This document shows positions 46,506 to 59,400 of a DNA stretch of 64,000 nt, piece by piece. The notes under the pieces were generated by a model. The model was given only the letters and a program-made list of their open reading frames with translations, ran no database searches and was not told the DNA's origin. The position numbers were made by a program, and so were the translations under genes. Source of the stretch: Megamerina dolium (lineage: Eukaryota > Arthropoda > Insecta > Diptera > Megamerinidae); the NCBI GenBank assembly GCA_963854835.1, contig OY978529.1, positions 46,074,821 through 46,138,820 on the forward strand. The letters are read 5' to 3'. Position 1 is the first letter of the stretch. Each line of letters begins with the position of its first letter.

Positions 46506-46972
46506 TCTGTTAAGGATTTTGTCGAGCTGGTGTGCGCTAGTCGCAGCTTCTACCGCTTCCGTATGCCAGCATTTGAAAGCAGAGGAGTACGAGTTGTGAT
46601 CCAGCGAATTATTGTTCGTTAGTCTGTCAATGTCGTCATTGTAATTTGTCAAGTCGTTACTAATCCGCCTCGGAGGTGGCGGCGCAAATGTGAGAGTGCT
46701 GTTGGGGTGCTCTTCCCTGTGGCAGGCCAGCCACTATTGTCTGGCCAACAACTCGTTGTGTTCTCGAACCTTCAGCAGCTTCGTCTCGTCGCGCAGGTGA
46801 TCCTCGTGGGACATAAGGTGGCAACCAGTGATGATGTGGAGTACTGCATTTTGGGCCTCTTGTAATCTACACCACTGTGTGTCACTTATGGTTGATGTCC
46901 AGACGGGGGCATAACAAATTGAGTATCGTTTCTTGTAATGAAAGCGTTTTAAATTACTTTGAAAACGATTCA
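46506..46972 (-). pseudogene. LINE-C 5' part, inverted: end of RT domain and beyond
   Basis: On the minus strand from about 46915: YSICYAPVWTSTISDTQWCR, LQEAQNAVLHIITGCHLMSH, EDHLRDETKLLKVREHNELL, one stop, CHREEHPNSTLTFAPPPRRI, NDLTNYNDDIDRL, and AVEAATSAHQLDKIL at 46510. This is the thumb and post-RT region of jockey/CR1-type LINEs (pattern YAAPVWxPxxSDTQWxxLQxxQNxALRxxTGC). It faces away from the 3' part that follows at 46973. Confidence 0.82.
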
Positions 46973-47280
46973 CGATTCACCCACCTGTTGCCAATGTGGA
47001 AAAACTATTGTCCAGGAAAACAAGGTGCACCCTGGCACAGCTCATGTCGGGATACAGTAAGTTCCACAATAATTATCTATCGAGAATTAATCCCAATATA
47101 CCGGACGAATGTCACGATTGCGGTCAATCACCTTACGACACAATCCACCCCTAAATTTGACACCAGTACAGCTCTGGACACCCCCTCTTGAGGTGGCTAC
47201 ATTTCTAGGACTTGACCTCTATGAGGAGACGTGCGAACAATAGCTTGTGCATGCTGACGACGGCACAAATTGAAGTTGCT

Positions 47281-47325
<45 letters not shown>

Positions 47326-47328
47326 TAC
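46973..47328 (+). pseudogene. LINE-C 3' part with CAA tail
   Basis: Plus-strand frames read PPVANVEKLLSRKTRCTLAQ, LMSGYSKFHNNYLSRINPNI, PDECHDCGQSPYDT (zinc-knuckle-like cysteines) and, after a shift, LWTPPLEVATFLGLDLYEE, followed by a stop. This is the C-terminal end of the same LINE type. It ends with CAA repeats at 47281-47324 acting as the 3' tail. In an intact element this text would follow directly after AHQLDKIL of the inverted segment. Confidence 0.82.
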
Positions 47329-47411
47329 TCAATTTAGATTATCTTAAACTTTTTGTGGACATGGAAATGAAATTTAATTCTTAAAAGATTAAAAATGGTT
47401 AAAAATCATTA

Positions 47412-48060
47412 CTGTAAATCAGGGTTGATTATAAAAGGCAATTTTTATATCATCAGAGTTGATTTTTAAGAAAGTGTTTAGGTCATATGTAAGAACAAGC
47501 ATAATGAGAGACTTGTACAATGTAGTTTTTATTCTTCTTCGAGAGGGCTCAACTTCTAAATTCCTTACCATCATGCCTGGCGTGTGTTCTCGATACTTCC
47601 AGCCAACGTAAATAAATTCAAAGATTCCAAAAAAATCCAACTTTTCACCCGAAAACTTGGAGCATTCTCTCATCTGAGGTGGGAAGTTCTCCTTCGAGAG
47701 GGCTCAACTTATAAAATGCTTATCATCATGCCTGGCGTGTGTTCTCGGTACTTCCAGCCAACGCAAATAAATTTAAAGATTCCCAATAAATCCAAACTTT
47801 CACGCGAAAACTCGGAGCATTCTCTCATCTGAGGTGGGAAGTTCTCCTTCGAGAGGGCTCAACTTCTAAATTGCTTACCATGATGTCTGGAGCGTGTTCT
47901 CGGCGTTGAATTTTTCACCTTAAAACTCTGAGCATTCTCTCATCAGAGATGGGAAGTGTTTAGGCCATATGTAAGAACAAGCATAATGAGAGACTTGTGC
48001 AATGTAGTTTTGGTTCCTCCTCGAGAGGGCTCAACATTTAAATTGCTTACATAATCCAAA
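47412..48060 (-). repeat. LINE-A-derived tandem array, 155-bp unit
   Basis: GAGAGGGCTCAAC recurs at 47541, 47696, 47851 and 48023 (spacings 155, 155, 172). Between these are shared GGCGTGTGTTCTCG, TTCCAGCCAACG and GGAGCATTCTCTCATCTGAG. The minus-strand translation gives SRRRIKTTLYKSLIMLVLTY and ERMLxVFxxKV-like text, which is the RT C-terminal region of LINE-A (SRRSKITLYKSLIIPVLTYG, DERMLGVFERKV). GTGTTTAGGTCATATGTAAG occurs at 47474 and again 482 bp on, so a whole block is repeated too. Confidence 0.8.
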
Positions 48061-50473
48061 GTAGCACCTATTTGCGAGAAATATCATTCGCATGGTCTCC
48101 AAACTGACGTCATTACTCGTATTAATGCACGGAAATATGTATAATGTTACATAAATATGTAGTACCAACATAAATATGTGAACGTCTTGATAACAGTCTA
48201 CGTATGAGTAACTGAATAACTACTAGTTGCATTACTATATTATTTTGGTAAGTTCACAGTAAATTTAACATTTACTTTATATAGGTATTTTTATATTTTT
48301 TCACATTTTTTTGTTTTTTATTCCGTCCATCTTTTATTCACTAGCTGAAGAATTAATCCTTGTAATCATAGTGCCTAAAAAATATATATCTCTTTATACT
48401 GCAGTAGCAGTGTAATAGTTAGTAGCGGCAGCAATAGTAGTAACAGACATTTCCATTTATATATGGGAAAAAAAATATATGAAATGTGATGACGAGGGAA
48501 GAATGTAAAGAAAATAGAATCAAAGCAAAATATGATATAAAATATTTTTCTTCTTCTGCTTCTTATGTTTATCACAAAACGCCACTCATTGTATGACTTG
48601 ACTCTTTAAATGACTCTGCAGATGACGATAAATTTTTCATGTTGTTCTACATCTTGACTTTTCATACCATACTTCTTGAATATAAGTACGAGTACTATGT
48701 TAGTGGAGTGTGTTTGTATGTAATAAGAGTCGTAATAGTTGCTATTGGAAAAAATGTACAGAAAAATGTAGCACTTGTTGTGGTTAGCAATATTGTCAAA
48801 GAGATATACCTATTTAAAGTAAATATGTATGTACATATTATACAAAGATAATGATAATCGTAATAATAATTGCCTAGTAGCTTCAGTAAATACACACACA
48901 TATGTAACTAATAGTTGAATGTAGTTGCGAGTGTTGGAAACATGTGCAAAATATTGTATATACAGTCTATTCACAATTATAGGGGACTGTTGGATAGGTG
49001 AAGGTGAGACACACACACTGTATTTTCACTTAATTTAAAGGTAATTACGAAAACTGCAGTGAAAAAGATATCTCGAATTTTATAAGACTGTACATCGATA
49101 GCTAGACCCTTTGAAAAAATAGTCGAATAGTGTCCGAAATTATATTGAAACACTAATGGCATAAAATAATCCTTCTAATAAAGTCAATTTTCAGTTTAAA
49201 ATTATGCAATCTAATTATATTTCCCTGTTTCATGGGAATCATCATTGAATGTAGCAAAAATAAAGACTCTTACAAATGTATATACCTTTACCCTAAAATG
49301 ATGGAACACTGTGCTATCATTGCCGTTGTCATACAGATTGTGATTATTATGATTCTATTTGTATATGTATTTGTGTGCAATTTAAAGTGTCCTTGCTAGT
49401 TTTATTTGTGCACCAGAAGATTACCTAACATAATATGATGGATTTGTTATCGTCATCATCATTCGCATCATTATCACTGTCATCGCCACCATCATTAGTT
49501 CGTTGTCGTGATATAAGCATACTTTACTGTTGATGCTTCGAAACCTGCCTACCTAGCTTGGGGTAGAGTTCTACGTGTCAACAATACGCTTCCGCAATTA
49601 AGTACGTATATATATGCCAGTCTGTAAACAAACATTAACGTCAAGTCTCTAAGTTTTCGATATTGAAGAGAGACAAAGAGAGAGAGGGAGAGAAAGAGAG
49701 CTGGTTATGTTTTGTATGATTTGCTGTATTATAGTAAATATTAACCATTAAGTCTCTTCATCTCATTTAAATTACACTGCTATACTATATAGTACTTGTA
49801 TAGTTGGTAGATATAAATATAAGTACTCCCATTGCCATTATATTTTACCACTTAATGGCACTAACTTGAAAGGCTTGTCGCCTTCTTTTGCTTTTATAAA
49901 TATGTGAAGGAAATATTTTATGAGCATATGCGCTTGCTTAGTCATCCTTTTAATCGGTCGCAGATTTAGCCTTTTCTTCTTTTGAATTTTTTATATACAT
50001 ATGTACTACAACAATTTTATCCGGCCTATTGGATAAAAGTACTGGATTAAGTAAACAAAATTTCTGGTAGCACATTTTTCAGTTTAATTAAGTTCATGTT
50101 CTTTTTGTTGTTGTTGTGCTTAGAGGTGGTTGCACATAAAATAAAAAAAAATATATGTATATTCCCTTTAGTCGTATAAAATTAAATACTTTATATTAAC
50201 TACTCATTTGGGACAGTTAGCCGTTAAAGTAGCCAGTTAAGAAACTGACCTACTAATGAAACAACTTGACTTCATTTGTATTTTGTCTGTGTTGTCCTAT
50301 ATAACAAATACTACCCCGTAACCATGATACGCTTGAAGTAACACATACATATGAGGTTATTGACGTGTCGCGGTGGAAATCGTCGTAAATACTTCGATAT
50401 TTCAAGAGAATATAGAGTAAATTACCATTTTTAAATCCACTATGATCGGTTATCTATCATTATATGAATCATA
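48061..50473. other. AT-rich non-coding stretch
   Basis: GA run at about 49673-49700. No gene or element recognised. Confidence 0.5.
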
Positions 50474-50545
50474 TAACCAGTAACCTTTAGTAACCAGTAA
50501 CCTTTATTAACCAGTAACCTTTATATCCTTTATAACCTTTATATT
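50474..50545. repeat. Short tandem repeat of AACCAGTAACCTTTA type
   Basis: AACCAGTAACCTTTA recurs about three times with 22-bp spacing, passing into ACCTTTATA units. On the minus strand it reads as a YKGYKGY-like peptide continuous with the open frame at 50546-50693. Confidence 0.8.
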
Positions 50546-50693
50546 TATAAGGCATTTCAATATCCACAACCTGTGACCCGTCCGGTTGCCTACAGATCGG
50601 CTTGCAGAACACCTGTAATTCCACGATTTCCTGACTCCAAATAGGAGTCACATTTTTTACTTGGTTTCTGTACGGTGAATATGAGAGAGTCAA
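50546..50693 (-). other. Unassigned open frame
   Basis: From ATG at 50693 the frame reads TLSYSPYRNQVKNVTPIWSQ, EIVELQVFCKPICRQPDGSQ, VVDIEMPYK, then enters the tandem repeat and stops at 50487. Base composition is richer in GC than its surroundings and the peptide is not low-complexity. I recognise no family; it could be a fragment of a transposon ORF. Confidence 0.25.
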
Positions 50694-53600
50694 TTGAGAA
50701 TATAGTGTTACACTGGTAGCACTCTTCTCACTCTTCTGATCTATTTGTATGTAGTTATTTTTTTGCCATAGAGATGCTCATTTTTATTTAAAACAAAACT
50801 TTAAATACTTAATATAAAGTGGTGTGCATATACGTAAATATGTATATACATACATCTGCCTTTAGTGGGTTTTTTATTGTAGTTGTTGCTAAAGTTTCAT
50901 TTAAATTTTTATTTAAATATGCTCTTCTCTATTATGACCAAAACAAAAGCAATTAAACTATATAGAGCACTGAGTGTTGTTTATAAATTATGGCAGCTAC
51001 ATACATATACTCCATCAGTGTTGAAAATGGTGGGATAGGCTTTGAAGTGTAGTTGGATTTTGATTCCTTTTGGATCTTACAATTTGGGATATTAATTTCA
51101 TTGAAACTTAGGAATTTATTAAGATAACTGTTACTATAAATTTAATATCACTTCTAAAATCCACGACTATCATTTTCGCTAGATGAATTACTGGAAGAAT
51201 TTTTTGTTCAAGAAATCTCATAATATCTCTTTCGAATAATTTTTTTTTTCCTATATTTCATTCTTAATTATTTTTTTATTTAAATTCGTACATTCAATAT
51301 TTCATATAAAATAATTTCATAAGTCTTTATGAGGCAATTTGAATGCAAAACTCCCTTCTCCCCAATACGTAAGTCTGCTACTGAAGTATGTATATGAATA
51401 AAGTAAATTTTTTTCTTCAAAATGAAAATGCAAGTTCTTTGTAAATACCATAAGTGTACCCAAGTACTTGTACAAATGCTTAGGAATGTGAAAATGAAAC
51501 CTGTGAATAGAAAATACTTAGTCTTATGGCTTATGATATCTATGATACGTTTGTTCGAAAATCACAAAAAATAAGGAAATTAATTCTAAAAAATATATAT
51601 TTGTTAATTGTTTATTAATTTTATACTTTTCATACTTATTAAGAATTATAAAGACTATTTCTCAACTATAAGAACAACAAAAATCTGGATGGTTCGGTGC
51701 AATCGTCAACAAGTGGTATTCAACGTAGTCATACATGCCACCAACGCGAAAATTCATAGGTTCTCATCATTTCGTTGAAATTTATATCTGAAAATATTGT
51801 ATATACAATATCTTTTGGATTTCTTCTATTTATCATATGTTACTTATATCTATTTTGCACTTCACAATGAAAAGTAATTACAGTGCTGAAGTAAGCAAAA
51901 AGAAAACGCTGAGTAAATATTGATCAACTAATTACTAAAGTATATTTGAACAAGAGTATCTATTATACATACATATGTATATATGTCTATATATGTATAT
52001 CTATACCACCCAGTGGAATAATGAAAATAGAAATATTGTTTGTATATAGATACTCTTAATATACATACTCGAATGTGTATATCTACTTATGGTATATGTC
52101 TATGAATGTATCTTTTGTAAATAACACTAGTTTATATTAAAAAAAAAAGGGTAAAAAAATAGAGATATCCAATGATGGGACAAAAAAAAATTTTTTTTTA
52201 TGGATTTGGACCTCTTAAATTGAAAAATCGCATTCAAAATATTCTCTTCAATCAAAAATCAGCTCAAATATTTTGATGTGGATAAAGGAGCGGTTTTTAG
52301 CCTTTATTTTGGAATACATACGTCTGGATACCTCACCATATCTCCAATGAAATGTAACTAAAAACCCATTGCAATTGTTTTTTGTGGTCAAATGTCTTAA
52401 ATATTGACATTCTTATCTGATTTAGAAAATATTTAAAAATTGCACAGATGTTTTCCAGATATTAACATATTCAAATAAGATCTCTGATTCTATTAAAAAG
52501 AAAATGATCGTAACAAAGTATGTTTTATTATTTTTTTTGTTACTGTAACCTAGTGTAATCGACCGAAATTTCGCTACTAGTACTAATGAAATTGTGTTCG
52601 GTTATAATACGCTTTTAGCACCTTTGCTCATTTATGCTAATTATTATTAATGTTATGACGCTGGTGAAATACTATACAAATAAATAACATTAATTATATA
52701 TTTATCGCATACCATTGCAATGTATTTGATACATATAACAAAGTACTACACCAAAATGTGTATTTATATAAATTGTAAAATCAACACTGTGCTTTTTTGT
52801 TTGTTTGTTATTTTAACATAGATACATGTATGCCATTCATACATATTACAAAAACAATATATACTTTTCATAATATAATATATCTATACAATAAATATAT
52901 AGCAGACAAGTAGACTTTTAACAAACAAAAGTGTAAATTTTCTAACCAAAAAATCTTGTATGTGCGTGATTACAAACAGTTGGGAGGTTATACCTATGGT
53001 ACTAATACTAACTAAAAGTGTATATACAAGTACACAGTATGATGAAAATGAAAGCACAGAACTACGTACGTACGTACCAGCAAGAAATCTGTCAAGGTTG
53101 TCAATTTCTTACTTTAAAGCTCTCATGAGTCGGTTCATTTTATGAGTTCTTGACACTGATGTATGACTGCATGTGTGACAATTGTGTGTGTGTGTGTATG
53201 TATGTAGAATATTTTTTTTATGTGATTGTGATAGGATGAGTATTACCAGAATGTACTCGTTCATTGACAAAAGAAAAATAAAACATTATGGTTTTTTCTT
53301 CATTTGTTCTACACAATAGTGTTGGTGCTGCTCATGAATAGGTACATACACGCACACACACATACTTATGATGATGGTGATGATGACAATGATGCTTTTG
53401 TTGTCAGAGGACATGTTATGTAATTTTGTTGTTGTTGTGAATATTTGAAAAATTTCATATAATTTATTTTATCACGTGTTATGATTGGAACTTTTATCAT
53501 TTCCGTCGAAAGTATCTGAGATTGATGAATTTCTATAATACTCATTCATTCCACTCGAAGAAATATTACTATATACAATTGGACAGGTCAAAAATCGCAC

Positions 53601-54489
53601 AGCAGAGCGAGAATAAGGTAAAGAGGTAAAGAATCCATGAATCTAACATTTTGTGCAAGTTTGACCCATCTCAATGTTCACACATGTATGCACATGAATT
53701 TAAAATCATTTATTTCAAATTTATGAGCTTAAAACAAAAAAAAACATAAAATGAAATGAAAAAAATCTCAACATGGTATCTGTATGTAAATCTTTGTTTT
53801 TCATTCATAGCTATTTAAATTAAGCCAACTGCCAACTGAATAGCACAAAATCCCAAAATACCTACGCACATGCACTTGTACGCACTCATCACATCAAAAT
53901 ATATTGTACCCGAGAGGATTTACACCTTTCAGTCTAACTTGAATGCCTAAAACACACATTGATGTACTCCATCGCCATATACTTTCGTACATTTTGTGCT
54001 TCATTTGTTTGCTGTAAGCGCTTTGAAGAGCTTTTAATTTATAAAATCCCTTTTTGGCAAGCATTTTACAAATGTGTGTTGAATGAATTCGTGAGTGAGA
54101 GTAATAAAAATGTAAAATATGAATTAAATTTCCCCCACCCATAAACAACAATAACAATTATAGAGAGCATATGTTATTACTTGTACTCGTGTTACAGCCA
54201 GTTACATGCATACGAGTATATGCATACATTGTATATATGTATAATAAAATATGTTGATTTGTCATTGTGCAATTGCACAAATGTAGGTAAAAGAACCCAC
54301 GCAAATTTATATATATTTAGTATATATGATATTATGCACACTATGCATACTCAGCAAGCTAATTGATCTATTTTCAGACTTATAGGGGTCGCGGTACAGG
54401 AGTGAAATATCCTCAAACCTTATATTCGAATTCCATCAAAAATTTATTTCATAAATCCCGAATTCTGAAATCCAAATCGAAGAGTCGTT
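50694..54489. other. AT-rich non-coding stretch
   Basis: No gene supported. Small GT runs (about 53180-53195) and A/T runs (52139-52148, 52183-52200). Confidence 0.5.
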
Positions 54490-54660
54490 ATCTTTCTTCT
54501 GATCTGTAGATCGTGGGTTCAATCTCTGGCTGAAGCGTAACTTTAATATCAAATAGATTTGTCTTTCGAATGGTACCCACCTGTCGCCAAGCACTTGGTA
54601 ATTTTTTCGGCAATTAAAATTTGTCATGAAAATGCTTCTTAAAGTGCTACGGGACAAACG
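54490..54660 (+). mobile_element. SINE fragment, head and front of body
   Basis: CTTCTGATCTGTAGATCGTG and GGTTCAATCTC (B box with one change), then TTTCGAATGGTACCCACCTG, TCGCCAAGCACTTGGTAATT and AAAATGCTTCTTAAAG. The A box and the 3' half are missing. Confidence 0.8.
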
Positions 54661-54778
54661 CAATTTGATTCGTTTTGATTTCATTTGCTGGATAACACGC
54701 AATTCATATGTTTCTGCATATGAGGGAGGCAATGAAATAAGCGAGTACATTTTGAATAAAATACATTTTTTCGGTAAA

Positions 54779-55600
54779 AATTCATTTTAAACCAGTCTCC
54801 TTTTAGCTCGATATATTTAGTCCAGCGTTTTTCGCATTTTTTTATAACTTCCAAATAGTAGGATTTCCCAAAATTCTCAAAATAGGCGTTTGTTTCATGG
54901 ATGACCTCTTAATTCGATCCAAATATCTTACCGCCGAACCATTTCTTCAGGTTTGCAAACAGAAAATAGTCGCAGGGAACTAAATCTTGGAAATATGCTG
55001 AATGGGGTAGCAGTTCGTGACCTGATTCATGCAATTTTGTCTTTACTGATTGCGTTACTACAACATACCCGCGTTGTCATGACAGAAGAACACTTTTTCC
55101 TTCGCCTAATGATCAATGTCAAATCTTTCCAACAGTTGTGAATGATATTTACCGATGATCGTTGTACTCTTTGCTAGGTAAACGAAGTGAATGGCACCGA
55201 ACGCATCCCAAAAAACATGTCACCACAGCCTTGTTGGTCGACAGACCCACCTTGGCCTTCTTTGCTAGGTCCATGATTCGACCCGGTTATCAAAAGTGGC
55301 AAAAGTTCAGCCAAAAGTGGATTACGGTTGAACATCGCCAAACACTGCTATGAAGTGGTCACACGATTGCGTTTAGTGTCAACTATGAGCAAACACGGTA
55401 CCCATTTTGCAGATAACTTTTTCATGACCAAATATTCATGTAAAATGTAATGAACCGCCCAGTTGAGATGCTTACAACCTCGGTCAACTGACACATTTTT
55501 ATTCTCTGACGAACCGGCGTCACTTGTGCTGGTACGATCACAATGGAATTCAGAAAATCACTTCTGAACCATTGAAAATGATGAAGACGCAGCTTGCTGA
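54779..55600 (-). pseudogene. Irritans-like mariner transposase remnant
   Basis: On the minus strand, across frames: LTEVVSIST near 55480, HYHSQLLERF-like text, FFCHDNAG near 55080 (second catalytic D), then SGHELLPHSAYFQDLVPCDY (third D kept; SPDLAPSDY altered), FLFANLKKWFGGKIFGSN, EVIHETNAYFENFGKSYYLE, and GIKKCEKRWTKYIELKGDWF-like text to 54779. The order and the NLKKW...IELKGDY ending fit the irritans subfamily. The first catalytic region is unreadable and many stops are present. Confidence 0.78.
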
Positions 55601-56112
55601 AAATGTAACGGTAGTTGATTAAATTGACAATTGCATTTAAAATTACTACGTGGGAAATGCAAAATAGCACTGACTTATCTAACTGCCCACATTTGTAACA
55701 AATGATTTCATATACGATAACATCTGTATAATAACATATAACATTCATAGTATATGCATGTATCTAGTAGATACTGTATGAAATTACTATTTTGATGACA
55801 GCCATATTTTTTAAAAATTAAATATGAAAAATATATACATTATCATTGTATATATTACTGTGAACATTTGAAACACATTCTTTATTACTTACCCAAGTAA
55901 ACAAATAACATGCATAGTTAGTGGTATCAGCTGCAGCTACAGTAACATGGGTGATCATTTAACAGTTCACATATAAAAAAGTACATGTAAATATTGCAGT
56001 TATATGCATCATTCACTCTCATAAATATATATGTATGTGTATGTGTTATAAAATATTTCATATAAAATATATGTATACTCGAAATATTATCCGATTTCAA
56101 TGGGTAATTTGT
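55601..56112. other. AT-rich non-coding stretch
   Basis: No feature recognised. Confidence 0.45.
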
Positions 56113-56475
56113 GGGTGCCGTACCTCAGTGGTTAGTGCGTTGGCCTCCTGAACTGTAGGTCGTGGGTTCAATCCCCGGCTGAAGCAAAACAAAATTTTAT
56201 ATCGAAAATATTTTTCTTTCGAACGGTACCCACCTGCCAAAATGTTTGCCAAAAATGCTTCTTAAAGAGTTCTGTGACAAAACTAAGTTAAAGTGATGTC
56301 ACAAGGGTCCTGCCGTTCGGAACCGGCTAATATAAGTAGGTCCCTTCTAATGCTGTCCAAATTTAACACGCACAACAGTATTGGAAGAGAAGCTCGGTGG
56401 TATCACAATGGTCCTTTCTAGCCTAAGTGTGTCCTCTCAGAGAGAGGGCAGCCACATAACGTAACCTAACCTAAT
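56113..56475 (+). mobile_element. Full-length SINE, CCTAAC-tail subfamily
   Basis: Head GTGGGTGCCGTACCTCAGTG (A box with one change) and GGGTTCAATCCCC, then the shared body with a small deletion near 56243. The end is GCTCGGTGGTATCACAATGG, then TAGCCTAAGTGTGTCC, AGAGAGAGGGCAGCC and CGTAACCTAACCTAA. This tail replaces the GCCCC...GTGCCACAT tail of the main subfamily. Confidence 0.9.
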
Positions 56476-59400
56476 GGGTAATTTTATATTGGATACGTTG
56501 AAGTCAGTATGACTTACGAGGTCAGTTTGATCTACAAGAACTTTTTTTTTACTATATTTTTATCGCACTTTTTTTTGGAAAATGGTTCCGGAATACTTGT
56601 AGAAGGTTGTCGTTTTAGCAAAAAAATGAAGGTACAAAATATTATTGGTTTTATCGCAATTAATGTGGCATCTCTAACCTTACTAGGTGCAGAAGAAATG
56701 CATCATGGATTTTCTGGTGCTTTTGAGTTCATTTTGTATGGGCGTCCCCTTAGGGAATGAAAATGAAGGACATAAGTATGTTTGGAGAAATGTTGCAAAG
56801 GTAAATTAATAGGAGTCAATCATACATTTGACCCCCTTTGAGACGAAATTTTATGGTTAATCAATACGAAGAATGACGAAAAAAAAAAATTCCAAATTTA
56901 TTCGTCAATTGGGACAAAATTTTTACATGTTGTAGTTTTATATCAAATCGATTATATTTAGCCTAATTTAGAACTAAAATTTGAATTCAATATTTTTCTC
57001 CTATATTTTAGCGGCCAACCTAATGTACATACAAAGTACTTGCTTATATACTTGTCTAACTATGTATATCTGAATACAATGTTAAACGAAATTACGAAGA
57101 CTCTTAAATTCTTTGTGAAACTTTACAATCACACAATCAAACAATCATATATACATATGAGTTGATGAAAATAAACAACAACACTAAAACAGTGAAAGAA
57201 CATGAAGATGATAACTAGCAGTTTCTTACTACATACTATCATTACAATTATAAATGCGCTATATTCATAGTTTTGTAATACCATATTATAATGCATTCGA
57301 CAATATTTTGTTTTACATACAAACACGCACATAGCAATTGCAGTAGCAGAAGACTAATATCAATACCTTTATATTTACAAAACAGTAACCAAATGTTTCA
57401 CAACATTCATTTTGTACTTATTTGTCGTCTCCTTATATATTTGTTGTAATCATATGGCAGTCAATTTGAGTTTATTCTCCATTGTTAGTATCATAATATG
57501 GTCGAGAGTGCAGACAATAGTAAGTTGAAAATATATGTGTACGCCATGTAATTCTTCCTAATAATATCTGCATTACAGCATAGTGTTTACAAGCATAAAA
57601 TATAAAGTTTTCATTCGATTGTCTGTGTGAGCTTCTTATCTTTCGTTTACTTCACTTTTATTATTTTATTATTGACACAATAGGATACTCCAACAAAAAG
57701 TAATAAAGAGTTTAACAATCAATGAATTTAATTATTGCAATGTGTATAATATGTTTATATTGCGTTGTAGGAAACTCGTTTTTTGTATTCATCCAATGTC
57801 ATTATTACCGACACTGATGATAAAATTCATGCTAAAGTATACATTATTTCTAAATGGATACCGTATATCGTATCAGTATTTTATTGTAGTATTTATACAC
57901 ATTACTTGATTGTAACTTGATCGTAATTTGATTTGAATGACGCCAATGAGTAGCGTGATCCTGGTGGATTAGGGCGTTCGATTTTACAAGTTGAAAATAT
58001 TGTTTTGAATAATTGTACATATTAATCAAGGAACGTTTGAATGGTAGAGCAACATTGGTAGCACAACATGTGTATAGCAACATGTGTATAGAATCACTGA
58101 AGTTGAAACTTTATAGAATTAAATTCACTGTTAAAAAGAAACAGCTTATATGGAATTTACATATGGTCAAACATAGTTTTTTAATAATTCAATTTCGAAA
58201 TGTATGTTCTAAATAATTCAGACATGTTTTTCAACATTTTTTGCCTATTGTTTTGATTTTCTCATGTGTGCAACACAATGTATAATTTTGTCATGCTCTG
58301 TGTAATCAGTATTTCGTTCATTAATGCAATTAATGAATATTAAATTCTGAATATTTCTATGAATTTATAAACATTAGGTGGATTTTTCAATACTAGTTTA
58401 CATCAAACCCATTAGCTTTGTCCGGGTATTTGTTTTCTTCACTATTACCTCTTCATACAATTCCTAATTACCAAGCAGTTGAAGTAATCTACAACTATTT
58501 GGAATGGAAAAAAAAAACTGGTATTATCATTCTTATGAAATACGATGTACTTGTGTAAATTTTCTATCGAATTGAAAGATAGTATTCATTAAAATGAATA
58601 CAAGGAAAAGAAAGGAATGCATTTTCTTTTGTATTTATATTGTTGGTATATAGTATGTTTTTATATTTAAAGAAAATTCAAATGTAGGTACAATATAAAC
58701 ATTAAGGCTGACGTTCTACATTTATTTATGTATCCTTTACATTTCTCTGTACATTAACACTAAAATGCAAACAAAAGGGGGAGGGGGGGGGGGGGGGGGG
58801 GTTGGTATATTCCATTTTCATGCATTCGTATGTAAATATTCTTCTAATTAAGAATAATCTTACTCTAATAATTTACTGGATTATGAATAAATATATACGG
58901 TCGTATATATTTGTGCTCATATGAATGAATAAATGTATGAATAGAATTTTAGTATGCCTTGTTTTTTATTTTATTTATTTATTTAGACTTTTGTATGACT
59001 TATACTATTTACCTAATCGTTTTCTCTTTGAAGCATACGAGATAACACGCAAACTTACATGAGCACATAAAAATGCACTTGGATATGTACATATGTATTA
59101 GTATGAATGAATGCAATTACTTTATATGAGTACTTTTTTTTTTTTAGACATTTTCAGGTTAGCCGCAATATGAGTAAATACAGTGATGGCAAGGTAAAAG
59201 AAACATGCCAACAATACTAGACATTATATTTAAATATGAACACATTTGTTTAATCTGAGAATTATATCTGCGAAAATATATGTATTTTATATATATTGTT
59301 GATGATAGTATACACTTATGCGCATATTGCATGTGAAGGCGTTTGTGCATATGAATACAATTTATAATAAAAGAGTAAATAGGCTGAATGACTGTGGTCG

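Noticed and set aside
51016..51382. CAGTG...CTACTG pair as a second hAT-like MITE
   Set aside because: Ends are only loosely complementary and the flanking 8 bp do not match.
59135..59166. Second ratchet-like site: T run, TTTTCAG, GTTAGC
   Set aside because: The pyrimidine tract is interrupted by AGACA and GTTAGC is a poor donor.
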